Notes under the pieces: generated by a model
What the model was told of the DNA's origin: nothing
Databases searched by the model: none
What the model saw: the letters and a program-made list of their open reading frames with translations, nothing else
Made by a program: the position numbers and the translations under genes
Source of the DNA: CAWAND01 sp963807065
GTDB lineage: Bacteria > Chloroflexota > Anaerolineae > Anaerolineales > E44-bin32
DNA length: 64,000 nucleotides
Assembly: GCA_963807065.1 (NCBI GenBank)
Contig: CAWDZQ010000003.1
Location: 930,001-994,000, forward strand
Direction of reading: 5' to 3'
Shown here: one piece after another, positions 26,966 through 35,497 of the stretch
Layout of the letters: the number at the start of each line of letters is the position of its first letter
How positions within the stretch are numbered: the stretch's first letter is position 1

Positions 26966-28609
26966 TCAATGGCAGGTTGGGTCGTCGATTGATTTTAGCA
27001 GGATTCTCAGCTGGGTGTCCTGGGGATTGTTCAAGCCGGCACATGACAAGGTGCCAGAAACGTCCATGATGACGTCGGCCTGGGGATTGCCGCCGCTGTA
27101 AAAGTCAATGGTGTAACTGCCGGATCCGGTGAACACGCACGGGCCGACGGTTTGGTGCCTCGTGACCGTGCCATTCGATCCGCTGGCAGGTGTGAAGTTG
27201 TAGCCGCCAACGGATTCGCCTGTGTGGCTGAGGGAGAAGGGTTGATCCAAGCTGCACACGACGCCGGACCACTGGTATGGCGGGGCGATGGCATGGTAAT
27301 TGGGGGTGCTCGTGATGAACGTGATGTCCTTCGTGGCGATGCCGCGCCTCGACGTCGTCACCAGGGTCACCGTCGCCGACTGTTTCTCTTCTCCTGAGGC
27401 TTGGTAGGCGTAATCCACCGGGGCGTCGACCTTGCTGGTTGGCGCCAGACTCTTGCCGCCGGCCAGGGAGGCTTCCAAGGGTACCTGCAGCTCGACCCCC
27501 TCAAACTTGTGGCGCACGCTGGCTGAAAACGGGTTGGACGACGCCGCCGCGACGGTGTTGAAATCCTGAGCATCCTTCACGACGATTTGAACGCAGTACC
27601 CGTTCTGCCAGAGTTGGCGGCCAGCATCCAGCCAGGCGGCGATCAGTCCCTCCAGCAGTTCAAGGCTGCTCCTCGAAGCGGAATCGATGATGGCCTGCGT
27701 TGCCTGGCTGGACGTGCGATTGACGGCGGTGCTCGAAGTGTAGGAGGTCTCGCCCAAGGGGTGTTCGGCCCGCGACGTGGCTTCGGCGTACTGGTTCTGG
27801 GTGTCCTCGGGATGGGTGCTATCAGCGTACTGCGAAGATCTGCCGACTGCGACATCGGTGGTATAGGCAACCAGTTCTGCGCCGTCGTTCACCTGGCCGT
27901 TGACTTCGGCTGTGGCCTCCAGCTGTCCCGAATTGGTCACTGTGTCCAACGTGGCCGTGCTGGACATCGTCATATGGACGGTGAGTTGGAGCGCACCCTG
28001 GGTGTCCGGGCAAACGACCATTTCAGCCGTGGCCTTCGTGGTTTCCTGCAGCGTCGCTCCGTTTTTGCTCGCGGAAACGGAGAGGTTCATCTCGATCTTG
28101 AGGGTATCGCCAGCCAATGACGGCGTGATTGTGCCCTGCACGCCGGTGTCACCGGTCTGGTCATCCCTGCTGAAGGGCTGCTGCGCGAGCTCGGGTGTCC
28201 GCCCGATCTGGCCCACAACGACCGGCATGAGCGACACCACGCCGGCAGCCGTTATCCCCTGCTGGGCCATCCCCGGTGGCCGGGAAGGCAGCCATGTCCG
28301 GCCGAGGTAGGCTTGGGCGGCATCGCCGGCAGCCGCCGCCCGCGTTCGATCCACCGTGTGGAAGAGCGCATCAGCGTCGGGCCCGAGGGTTGCCTTGAGA
28401 GGCTCCCGGAGCGTCTGCCAGGCAGCGTCCTCGACGGCGATCGACTTCGCCGATTGGGGCGGCAGCTGGATGGCTGGCCTGGTCTCGTCTTTCACACCGG
28501 GCGAGGTGGCGGGCACAAGGCCCCCCAACGCATTGCACCCAAGCAGGGCGGCGAGGCTCAAGATATAGATAACGGGGGGAAGGGACGACACGGATCTCAC
28601 GTTGAGCAT
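26966..28609 (-). CDS. Large lipoprotein of unknown function
   Basis: A 547-aa exported protein. The N-terminus is a lipoprotein signal (lipobox ALLGC) followed by a short linker. The body is Thr/Ser- and Gly-rich with beta-like character. One part (about residues 165-335) has the motif ATAEVNGQVNDGAELVAYTT and many Thr repeats. The C-terminal part contains four or more cysteines (VVCSLDQPF, VGPCVFTG, GTLSCAGLN, DDPTCH) and looks like an independent beta domain. No family is recognised. Together with the products at 28749-29571 and 30661-32184 it forms a minus-strand run of exported proteins, perhaps a surface or sensing system. Start assignment follows the signal. Confidence 0.75.
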   Translation of the reverse strand: MLNVRSVSSLPPVIYILSLAALLGCNALGGLVPATSPGVKDETRPAIQLPPQSAKSIAVEDAAWQTLREPLKATLGPDADALFHTVDRTRAAAAGDAAQAYLGRTWLPSRPPGMAQQGITAAGVVSLMPVVVGQIGRTPELAQQPFSRDDQTGDTGVQGTITPSLAGDTLKIEMNLSVSASKNGATLQETTKATAEMVVCPDTQGALQLTVHMTMSSTATLDTVTNSGQLEATAEVNGQVNDGAELVAYTTDVAVGRSSQYADSTHPEDTQNQYAEATSRAEHPLGETSYTSSTAVNRTSSQATQAIIDSASRSSLELLEGLIAAWLDAGRQLWQNGYCVQIVVKDAQDFNTVAAASSNPFSASVRHKFEGVELQVPLEASLAGGKSLAPTSKVDAPVDYAYQASGEEKQSATVTLVTTSRRGIATKDITFITSTPNYHAIAPPYQWSGVVCSLDQPFSLSHTGESVGGYNFTPASGSNGTVTRHQTVGPCVFTGSGSYTIDFYSGGNPQADVIMDVSGTLSCAGLNNPQDTQLRILLKSIDDPTCH

Positions 28610-28748
28610 CTGCGATCAGGCATGGACCATTACATAACGGGGCCGTCCAGCCGAATCCACCGGCATTCTGGTACGGGCCGGTGGGGGAAACGTATGCGGA
28701 GCGCGCTGTCACTGCGCCCCGCATGCCCGAACTCCTTGCGCGGGAGGG

Positions 28749-29571
28749 CTAGTTTCCCGCCGGTTCCTCTGCCGTCACGTTTATGGCCTGGCTGGAACCC
28801 AGGCTGGGGATATCCACATCGTACGTCCCGAACTGGAAGATTTTGACCCGGATCTCACACATCCCGTCGACGCCTCCGACGGCCGTGAACCTGCCATCAC
28901 CGTCGACGGCCGGCCCCAGGACCTGCCCAGGGACCTGCTGGCCCGGCGCCAGGTTGGAGAAGCGGATGATAACCTCGCTGTACTGGCCGGGAACGGTGTG
29001 ATGGTAGGTGAGGTCGACTATTGGCGTGTCCGCCGCCGGCTCGGGGGTGGCTGTCGCCTCCGAGGTGGCTGACGACTTGGGAGTCGCCTTCGGGGGCACG
29101 GGGGTCGGTCCACCCGACGGGATCAATCCAGCATCGCGTGTCATGTCGGAGCCATCGAAGGCGAAGGAGTTGGTTTGCCCATTCGCCTGCCGGGCGTCAC
29201 TGTCAAGCTCGTCATCCTCGCCGGTGTCCTGCAGCGTAAACTCGAACCCATCCGGGCGAATGAACCAAACCACGTACGTGCCGGCCTCCGGACCCGCGAA
29301 ACTGTAGGCCCCATCCTTGTCGGTGACGGTTGAATCAACCGTCTTGCTCGTCTCATCGAGCAAGCGCACTTCGACCCCCGGGACACCCTTCTCTTCGTTG
29401 TCCTGGTTTCCGTCTCCGTTGGCGTCGAGCCAGACGTAGTCTCCGATCGCGCCCTCCGGAGGCCCTACCGCCCAGACCGGCCAGGGGATTGGTGCAGGTA
29501 CAGGCCATGGCCACGAGCAGGACCGCGGCGGAGAAGAGCGCCGCCTTCCGCGCCATACGTGGGTCGTTCAT
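28749..29571 (-). pseudogene. SdrD B-domain lipoprotein with apparent frameshift
   Basis: The coding sequence is split between two frames. ATG 29571 opens a lipoprotein signal (MNDPRMARKAALFSAAVLLV, then ACTCTNPLAGLGG). At about 29455-29470 reading must shift to the frame GAIGDYVWLDANGDGNQ, which is the start of a SdrD B-like domain (continuing VRLLDETSKTVDSTVTDKDG and FAGPEAGTYVVWFIRPDG). A Thr/Pro linker then leads to a C-terminal beta domain (YHHTVPGQYSEVIIRF). A change of one base restores a single frame, so this is a mutation or a sequence error; programmed shifting is not indicated. A Rex-like palindrome lies 142 bases upstream. Confidence 0.7.
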
Positions 29572-29712
29572 GAGCTTTCCCTTCTGCTAAAGAACCACAG
29601 GGGCGGGGTCGTTGCCGGTTCGGGTGGGCCCCAGCAGCCCATCGAAACGTCGGGAGAGCGTAGCATGACCCGACGAAAGCCGCCAATCGGCCGGGGAAAC
29701 CTTGCGATTCGA

Positions 29713-29730
29713 TTGTGATGGATTTCACAA
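29713..29730. promoter_or_regulatory. Rex-like palindrome 2, upstream of SdrD-type lipoprotein
   Basis: TTGTGATGGATTTCACAA fits TTGTGAA-N4-TTCACAA with one mismatch in the left arm. It is 142 bases upstream of ATG 29571 and four bases beyond the stop of the methyltransferase gene at 29735. The same 18-mer occurs at 37495-37512. Confidence 0.65.
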
Positions 29731-29734
29731 GGAG

Positions 29735-30307
29735 TCAGGGGCGGCGGTTTTCGCCCAAGCGGGGGAGGATTTCACCCGTCCGCTGACAGTATTGGCGATG
29801 GGCGTCGCCGAAGCGCTCCAGCATCATCTGCTCTTCCGGCGGCACGCGCACAAAGTGGAACAGGACGAATGTCAGGTGCGCGCCTGGTCCGGCCAGCCAG
29901 TTGGGGAACAGCAGCGCCTGGGCCACGCCCCACACCAGCTGGGAAGCATACATCGGGTGGCGGACGGCGCCGTAGATACCTTCAGTGTCAAGCCGCCGCC
30001 CGGCGGTCAGCTCGAGCGAGGGGGACCAGAAGGCCCCAAGGTCATGGTGCGCCCGCCAGAAGATCCAAAGGGCAGACAGAAGCATGACCACGCCGGCCAG
30101 GCCCAGGCGGTCGGTCCAGGCGATTGGCAACGCATAGTCCGCAAATGCCAGTCTCGGCGTGGCGGCGTAGGCCACCGGCAGGATGAGCCCGCCAACGGTC
30201 AACCAGCCCAGAACCAGCCCTTCGAATGCCGACACCCGCTGCTCGGTGTGCTCCGTCTGTCGGTGCGGGTGCGCGTGCGGAGCGCGGATGCCGATTTGGA
30301 CGACCAT
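29735..30307 (-). CDS. Isoprenylcysteine carboxyl methyltransferase-like membrane protein
   Basis: A 190-aa polytopic protein with about five membrane segments. The ICMT/phospholipid methyltransferase landmarks are present: LDTEGIYGAVRHPMYASQLVWG (RHPxY) and HFVRVPPEEQMMLERFGDAHRQYCQRTGEILP (EExxLxxxFGxxYxxYxxRTxxxLP). These form the SAM-binding and catalytic end. Substrate could be a prenylated, fatty or isoprenoid molecule. It lies just upstream of the SdrD-type lipoprotein gene on the same strand. Confidence 0.88.
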   Translation of the reverse strand: MVVQIGIRAPHAHPHRQTEHTEQRVSAFEGLVLGWLTVGGLILPVAYAATPRLAFADYALPIAWTDRLGLAGVVMLLSALWIFWRAHHDLGAFWSPSLELTAGRRLDTEGIYGAVRHPMYASQLVWGVAQALLFPNWLAGPGAHLTFVLFHFVRVPPEEQMMLERFGDAHRQYCQRTGEILPRLGENRRP

Positions 30308-30660
30308 GGCGGCGAATTAGCAGAAGTTGAAGATCACTTGCATGCCGTTGCCTCCACAAAGAGAGAATTCGCCAGGCTCTATACGGATGTGATGCGCGCT
30401 TGGGAGCTGGCTTCTCGCCGCTGGCCAAGAACGTCAGCGAGGGGCAGACGCTTCGGTTGCAAGGGCCGAAAAGCACTGGCAACGGCCCAGCTTATTCCCT
30501 ATCCGGCGCCACCGAGCCCTCAATGTAGCTTGAGGGGTCATAGCCTGCGGTGGCAAAATGCATCACGAAGGGGGGCCTGAGCTTACCGTCAGACTGGCCT
30601 CTGACCTATGACTTTGACCCGCCCGCTTCGCCTCGAGGCTAGCCAAGGGGCTTGGCGGTT
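30308..30660. other. Intergenic with small hairpin
   Basis: About 350 bases without a gene. A hairpin of CCCTCAA (30517-30523) with TTGAGGG (30530-30536) and a six-base loop could be a weak terminator. It lacks a T tract. Confidence 0.4.
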
Positions 30661-32184
30661 TCAAGGCGCGGGAAAGAACAGAGGAGGATAGTCCCAATCG
30701 CCTTGCCAACTCTGGCTCCCCATGCTGAAACCGACTCTGAAGAAGTCCTCCGTCTGAAGTGTGCCGCCCGTCAACACGCAGCCTGCGGCGATTTCCTGGC
30801 CCGGAGGAGTGCTGGACCATGCACCCGTCTCAAGCACGAAGGTTGTTGTCCCCGAACCTTCCGCCAGGGTCATAGGATCACCGATGAACACCCCGGTGTT
30901 AGAGCATGTCAATGTGGCCGGCGAAGCTGGGGCGATGTAGGCCACATCGAATCTGATCGTATACATGCAGCTGTAGTTGGTGTTGGGACTTGGCCGGGTA
31001 CAGGCGTGATCGGTGATCTCAGCTTGAATCAGCGTCAGACTTGCTTCCATGGCGGCGGGGGTTTCAGACGAGGCCGTCGCGATTGGGGTTCCCGAGCCTC
31101 CACTCGCCGGAGCCAGGTCGTCACTGGAGACGGCGCGGCAGCCCGAAAAGACATCGCTTTCCACCTGCCCGGCGACCGCCTCATCGCTCAGCAGGTCTTT
31201 CAGCGCCTTGAGGTACTTGTCTCCAATCAACGCACAGCGCGCCACGCTCCCGGCAAGGATAGCCGTCCTCGCCCGCTCACGCAGGCTCGCATCTTGTCTG
31301 CCCGAACCGGAAAGCAAACTGATGATGGCCTCAAGTGCCGGGTCTCGCTGGCTTGCATCCGTGATTTGGATCACAACTTCGCGCGGTTCCCCTCCCACGT
31401 TGGGCACACGCCCGATGCGGTCCAGGGTCTCGACCGCATCTCCGAGCTGGTCCAGATCTCCGAGCGCCGACTCCAGATCTTTCGCGATGGCCTGTTGAGG
31501 ATTCTGGATGGCTGCCGCGATCCGTCCGCTGATGCGCGCAATCCGCTGACCCGTCGGCCCACCGATGGCCGCCCCGACCGCCCGCACCCGGCTGGCCACC
31601 CTCCTCGCTTTCTCCAGCTCGGCCAAAACACCTCCGCGGTTGCCTCCAAGGGCGTCGAGCGCCGTATTGATGGCATCCTTGGATGAGTTGACCCCTCGCC
31701 GCATGGCATTGAACAGCGTTCGCACCGCCTCGGTCCCGCTAACGCGAAAGATGATGGCGGATTGGACGCGACGGATGAAGGCCTCACGGGCGGCGCGTTT
31801 CTCGGACTCGGCGAACGCGTTCGTCGCTTGGCGCTCTTGTTCGATGAGGGCGACGACCTTGGTATAGGCCCCCAGCTGCGAACCGCCCCGCTCGATCAGC
31901 TCCCGATTTTTGAGTTGTTCCTGGGCCTTGGCGCGGAGCCGGTCGTAGTAGTCGCTCCGCTCGGCAATGAAGGTGTTGGCCTCGCGGTACACACGGTTGC
32001 GGGCACTCAAACCGACAAATACTCCGGCGAAGGGAATCACCTGGGAAATGACGCCCTCCCCGCCAGCCCTGGCTTCCGCCGGGTCAATCGTCTGTGGACC
32101 GGCAACCCCATCAGCAGCCGAAATCTGGGCGCCAACCATCGCTGCCAACAAGCTGAATCGAACCAATAGGGCCTTCGAGTGCAT
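30661..32184 (-). CDS. Exported helical protein of unknown function
   Basis: A 507-aa protein starting with a signal peptide (MHSKALLVRFSLLAAMVGAQISA). Residues ~60-300 are Ala/Arg/Glu-rich and helical, probably coiled coil (DYYDRLRAKAQEQLKNRELIERG and LAELEKARRVASRVRAVGAA). A Gly/Ser/Thr linker (residues ~370-390) then leads to a Cys-containing beta-like C-terminal domain (AEITDHACTRPSPNTNYSCMYTIRFDV). No family is recognised. Its genomic company is other exported proteins. Confidence 0.72.
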   Translation of the reverse strand: MHSKALLVRFSLLAAMVGAQISAADGVAGPQTIDPAEARAGGEGVISQVIPFAGVFVGLSARNRVYREANTFIAERSDYYDRLRAKAQEQLKNRELIERGGSQLGAYTKVVALIEQERQATNAFAESEKRAAREAFIRRVQSAIIFRVSGTEAVRTLFNAMRRGVNSSKDAINTALDALGGNRGGVLAELEKARRVASRVRAVGAAIGGPTGQRIARISGRIAAAIQNPQQAIAKDLESALGDLDQLGDAVETLDRIGRVPNVGGEPREVVIQITDASQRDPALEAIISLLSGSGRQDASLRERARTAILAGSVARCALIGDKYLKALKDLLSDEAVAGQVESDVFSGCRAVSSDDLAPASGGSGTPIATASSETPAAMEASLTLIQAEITDHACTRPSPNTNYSCMYTIRFDVAYIAPASPATLTCSNTGVFIGDPMTLAEGSGTTTFVLETGAWSSTPPGQEIAAGCVLTGGTLQTEDFFRVGFSMGSQSWQGDWDYPPLFFPAP

Positions 32185-32288
32185 CAGTTACGCCTCCTCG
32201 AAGTACTCCCCCACTTCTCGGGAACAAGGGTCTCCTGATGAATACTCTGCCTTCGAAGGTCGGTGCCCGTGTTGGCAAAGCACCCTCA

Positions 32289-32305
32289 GCCCCCTACTCG
32301 GGGGC
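32289..32305 (-). terminator. GC hairpin at the end of the 32.3-33.0 kb lipoprotein gene
   Basis: GCCCCC (32289-32294) and GGGGGC (32300-32305) pair with a five-base loop. The stem contains the TAG (32294-32296) of the frame that continues the lipoprotein, and lies on its 3-prime side. No long T tract follows, so it may be a weak terminator. Confidence 0.4.
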
Positions 32306-32969
32306 GAGGATGAAGGTCTGGACGAAGACCAGCCGGTCCTGATCGAAACCCAGCAGGATTTGATCGCCGGCCACGAGAAGACCGGCTTCGATGTCCGCTT
32401 CAGCCAAGTCGACCTTGTCAAGAGTTCTGGTCCGCCAGCATGTCTTCGACTTCGGCCGGACTCATGTAGGCGACGAAATCGCGCGGATCATAGCGATGGG
32501 CGTACAAGGAACCGTCCGGAACAGGATCGAGATCGACCGTCCATAGCAGCTCGCCGTCGACGAAGTCGAAACGGGTCAGCGAGTCAAAATACGACCACTC
32601 TTCTCTTGCTACGATCGATCCGTCCAGTTCCTGAAAGATGATCTTGAGGGCATCCGGCGGCCCCATCTGGTCGAGCACGTTTCCGCGTCGGTCCTCAGGC
32701 TTGACCGCCAGGGCCTCCTCGAGGCTGTAACCCTGGCCATCGGCGACCGGAGGTTCACTGGGCCCGGAGGACGAGGCTAGGGCATTACAGCTGAGTCCCG
32801 ACAGCATGACCGCTGCCCAGAAGATCCCCAGGCGCACTGACAGGTGGCCATGGAAACCGAAGGAAACCGTATTACGCCCCGACGGGTCCGACCTTTCCAG
32901 CTCGGCAGCGTATGTGTGAGCACCATGGGGTCGCACGTCTTCCACACCTCCTGAAGGGTGTGAAGGCAA
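32294..32969 (-). pseudogene. Small lipoprotein of unknown function, probable frameshift
   Basis: The frame from ATG 32969 gives 183 aa with a likely lipoprotein signal near residue 50-61 (AAVMLSGLSC), so the true start may be downstream. The body reads YSLEEALAVKPEDRRGNVLDQMGPPDALKIIF and EEWSYFDSLTRFDFVDGELLW, and it ends at TGA 32418-32420. Immediately after, the +1 frame continues as KVDLAEADIEAGLLVAGDQ, followed by DRLVFVQTFILAPE, to TAG 32294-32296. This tail is coherent and completes a beta-like protein, so a one-base indel near 32420 probably truncates the gene. An independent downstream gene is less likely: no ribosome binding site or start codon is evident. Confidence 0.6.
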
Positions 32970-33057
32970 GCCCTACGCCAATGCGAAAGGTCTACCGCTA
33001 GACCGCGCAGAAACCAGGACGTGTGGAGATCATACATCAGGAAGGCCGGGACGGCCA

Positions 33058-33351
33058 TCAGGGATTGTCGGCTGAGCCGCGCCCCTCGACCTGGTCCCGA
33101 GTGTGGTGTAGGCATTTCTCGATCTCGGCTTGTTCCAATGTCTGACCAGCCTTTACCGTGAGGTGCAGGGTGAGCGAGTCATCGCCGGGCTGGATGTCGA
33201 GTGACTCGAGCTTCTTGTATTCATCCGTCGGGCAGGTGCAGCGGCCCTCCTGGCAGGCTTGGAAAGCCTCCAGCATTTCTTGCTGGTTGTCGCCTAGCTC
33301 TCCGACCAGGATATCCATCCCATGCTGGGCTTGGTCGATGCGGATCTTCAT
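33058..33351 (-). CDS. Small conserved-looking protein with Cys-rich motif
   Basis: A 97-aa soluble protein starting at ATG 33351 with AGGAGG upstream. It carries FQACQEGRCTCPTDEYKKLESL and an acidic C-terminal half. Three cysteines within nine residues could form a metal or disulfide site. The family is not recognised. Confidence 0.65.
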   Translation of the reverse strand: MKIRIDQAQHGMDILVGELGDNQQEMLEAFQACQEGRCTCPTDEYKKLESLDIQPGDDSLTLHLTVKAGQTLEQAEIEKCLHHTRDQVEGRGSADNP

Positions 33352-33493
33352 CTTGCAGCCTCCTGTCGTGTCCGATTATCCCCGCGCCACCAAGGGAGGC
33401 GCGCAATTGTCAAACCCCGTGCGTCGGAGCGTGAGCCCCAGCCCTTTGGCCGGCCAGGCCGAGCGCAGGCTGAGCTGCCCTTACCGGAGGGCA

Positions 33494-33889
33494 TCAGGAC
33501 CCCTCGGCAAACGCTTGATGGTACGCCTGAACGTGGGCCGCGTACTGCGCCTCCGTCAATCGGACCACGCTGGGAACCCTGGCAGGGCGGGGCACCTGCT
33601 CGAAGTACATCTTGGCGGCGGCGAACTTGTTCTTGCGCCTCCGCTTGCGGAAGGTGTCAAACGCCCGGCCGGCGGTCCGAGAGACCTGGAACTCCCCCTC
33701 CTGCCTCTCGATCTGGCCCATCGCCAGCAGCATGTTGAGGGCCGACACCATTTCGTCTCGGGTGGGAATCGCCCTATTGATCCAGTCGTAGACATGGATG
33801 ATCTCGGCGAGGGTGTAGGGACCGCCTCCGCCCCAGAACATGGCCAAGAAAATGACCGGTGTCTCGCTAGCATCCAAAGCCTTCGGCAT
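33494..33889 (-). CDS. Putative winged-helix-like protein
   Basis: A 131-aa protein of two parts: an N-terminal helical segment (GGPYTLAEIIHVYDWINRAIPTRDEMVSALNMLLAMGQIERQEGEFQVS) that reads like a winged helix, and a basic stretch FRKRRRKNKF. No firm family. It lies about 140 bases upstream of the small Cys-motif gene, same strand. Confidence 0.6.
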   Translation of the reverse strand: MPKALDASETPVIFLAMFWGGGGPYTLAEIIHVYDWINRAIPTRDEMVSALNMLLAMGQIERQEGEFQVSRTAGRAFDTFRKRRRKNKFAAAKMYFEQVPRPARVPSVVRLTEAQYAAHVQAYHQAFAEGS

Positions 33890-33938
33890 GTCCTTATCAC
33901 CTGCCTTCTGAACTGAACGGCCCGGGTCGGCGCAGCCT

Positions 33939-34373
33939 CTATTTCAGCGCCGCCAGCCCTTGCACAAGCTGGGCCTTCTCGGCCGCCGACAACCGGGCCT
34001 GGGGATGAGTCAGAAGGTAGCTGGCCGGCGGCATCTCGCCCTCACGCATGATCCCCGTCAGCTCGCGCAGGCCGCGCTGCGAATTCCCCCACTCCGAAAA
34101 GTTGAGTCCCCGCCGGCCGCGGAGCACGTCGAACTCCACCACCCAGGAGATAGGGGCGATGTTCGAGTACCAGGGCCAGCTCGTTTCATTGGAGTGGCAG
34201 TCGAAGCAGGCACGAACGGCCAGAGCGCGCGTGGCCGGATCGGGCCAGGACGGCTCGGCGGTCACGGGCGGGTTGTTGTGGGTCCGGCCAAACGGGATCA
34301 GCTGGATGGCCAGAAGGCAGATGACTGACAGGCCGACGAGGGCGGCGATGATGACGAGGATGCGCCGGGTCAT
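33939..34373 (-). CDS. Haem-binding domain protein (Haem_bd type)
   Basis: A 144-aa protein with a single N-terminal membrane anchor (about residues 7-28) and an exported domain. The CxxCH site CFDCHSNETSWPWYSNIAPISW is the hallmark of the Haem_bd family. SWVVEFDVLRGRRGLNFSEW and MPPASYLLTHPQARLSAAEKAQL complete the family pattern. It is expected to carry one covalent heme and to act in electron transfer or peroxide handling. Confidence 0.9.
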   Translation of the reverse strand: MTRRILVIIAALVGLSVICLLAIQLIPFGRTHNNPPVTAEPSWPDPATRALAVRACFDCHSNETSWPWYSNIAPISWVVEFDVLRGRRGLNFSEWGNSQRGLRELTGIMREGEMPPASYLLTHPQARLSAAEKAQLVQGLAALK

Positions 34374-34494
34374 TTACTTCCTCCATGATCTATGGAACGT
34401 GGACGATACCCCGATGGCTACGGGCAAGGCTGCTGCCCATGATACCGCCGAGTTCGGCATGCGGCGAAGCCAGATGAGGCGCCGCGAGTGGGCC

Positions 34495-34749
34495 TCACCC
34501 GTCGTCGGCCTCCCCGCCAGACTGCTTGCGCGCCTGGTACTCGTCCACCATCCTGGCGGCCTTCCCGGCCTGGTTGCTGGGCACAAAGATCTCCACTGCT
34601 CCCAGCGTCCCCACCGACAACCCGAAGACCGAGCCGGCGGATTCCTGGGACAGCTCGCAGTCGATGCCCTCGGCGTTGAGAAAAGACTTGATGAATTCGG
34701 CCTCCCCTCGGCCGGAGACGGTGGTGATGCTGACGTAGGGATCGGACAT
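34495..34749 (-). CDS. DUF2007-type small signal-transducing protein
   Basis: An 84-aa protein matching the DUF2007 fold: VSITTVSGRGEAEFIKSFLNAEGIDCEL, then GAVEIFVPSNQAGKAARMVDEYQA. DUF2007 proteins are short ferredoxin-like domains proposed to act in signalling; the function is unclear. AGGAGCTTTC lies upstream of ATG 34749. Confidence 0.8.
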   Translation of the reverse strand: MSDPYVSITTVSGRGEAEFIKSFLNAEGIDCELSQESAGSVFGLSVGTLGAVEIFVPSNQAGKAARMVDEYQARKQSGGEADDG

Positions 34750-34958
34750 TGAAAGCTCCTGGCTTCGCCTCGGTTTGTCGCCACCATTCTACGCCCAGGG
34801 CCGGACCGGGCGAAAGCACGACCAACCTGACACAAGCAACCAGGGCGAAGACAATCAGCCAGGGACCGCCCGGCGTCCGGCGCTTGAGGCCCAGCCGATG
34901 GAGGCACTCTCCAGCCCACGGTGTCCCCCCGCATCGGATCGTTTCCTGGCGTCAGCAC

Positions 34959-34987
34959 TTGACAATCCGTGCGTTTCATGCCACAAT
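34959..34987 (+). promoter_or_regulatory. Predicted sigma-70-type promoter of the GntR operon
   Basis: TTGACA at 34959-34964, a 17-base spacer, then CACAAT at 34982-34987 (4 of 6 match to TATAAT). The spacing is optimal. The ATG-less GntR frame begins about 50 bases downstream. Confidence 0.6.
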
Positions 34988-35019
34988 TCCACAAAGACAC
35001 AATAGGACAATAACACAAT
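34962..35019 (+). repeat. Five ACAAT motifs around the GntR promoter
   Basis: ACAAT occurs at 34962, 34983, 34999, 35007 and 35015. The last three are spaced exactly eight bases apart, just upstream of the ribosome binding site. Such direct repeats next to a GntR gene suggest an autoregulatory operator, though GntR sites are usually palindromic. Confidence 0.5.
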
Positions 35020-35037
35020 CCAACAAAGGAGGCCGTA

Positions 35038-35493
35038 CTGAACGCACTAGCCGGGCGCATCCAACTGGATTTCCGAGCCGACGATCCCCTCGTCTTGCAG
35101 ATCGTGCGTCAGATCGAAGCCCTGGTGGTCGACGGGACGTTCAAGCCGGGCGACCAGCTGCCCACCGTGCGCGAGCTGGCGATCGACCTGCGCATCAATT
35201 TCAGCACCGTCGCCCGAGCTTACCGCATGCTGGATGAGAAGCGCCTGATCTCCACCCAGCGAGGGCGCGGCACGTACATCGAGGAGCCGGCGGCCCCGGT
35301 TGGGGACCAGGACCAAGAGCCGAAATCGGGCTTACGCTTTTCCCAAGAACTGGACGCCTTGGCTCATGGCTTCATTCGCCAGGCAGCGCAATCCGGTGCT
35401 TCCCTGGAGCAAATCGAGCGGGCCTTCCAGCAACAGCTGGAGGGCTGGACGCAAGACCACCCGACACCGTCGGAAAATCAACTTGGAGGTTGA
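35038..35493 (+). CDS. GntR-family transcriptional regulator (YtrA-like), possible CTG start
   Basis: A ~151-aa DNA-binding repressor. The wHTH is full length: DPLVLQIVRQIEALVVDGTFKPGDQLPTVRELAIDLRINFSTVARAYRMLDEKRLISTQRGRGTYI, followed by a short C-terminal helical region instead of a large effector domain, as in YtrA-type regulators. No ATG, GTG or TTG precedes this wHTH after the in-frame stop at 35011. The best start is CTG 35038, with AAGGAGG five bases upstream. A TTG at 35095 would delete part of the first helix. It lies four bases before the slipin gene, so the two form an operon. Confidence 0.85.
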   Translation: MNALAGRIQLDFRADDPLVLQIVRQIEALVVDGTFKPGDQLPTVRELAIDLRINFSTVARAYRMLDEKRLISTQRGRGTYIEEPAAPVGDQDQEPKSGLRFSQELDALAHGFIRQAAQSGASLEQIERAFQQQLEGWTQDHPTPSENQLGG

Positions 35494-35497
35494 TGGC

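Larger units (their letters stand above)
34750..35037. other. Intergenic with promoter and repeated ACAAT motifs
   Basis: A 288-base region leading into the GntR-slipin operon; the promoter and the repeats are listed separately. Otherwise no gene. Confidence 0.6.
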
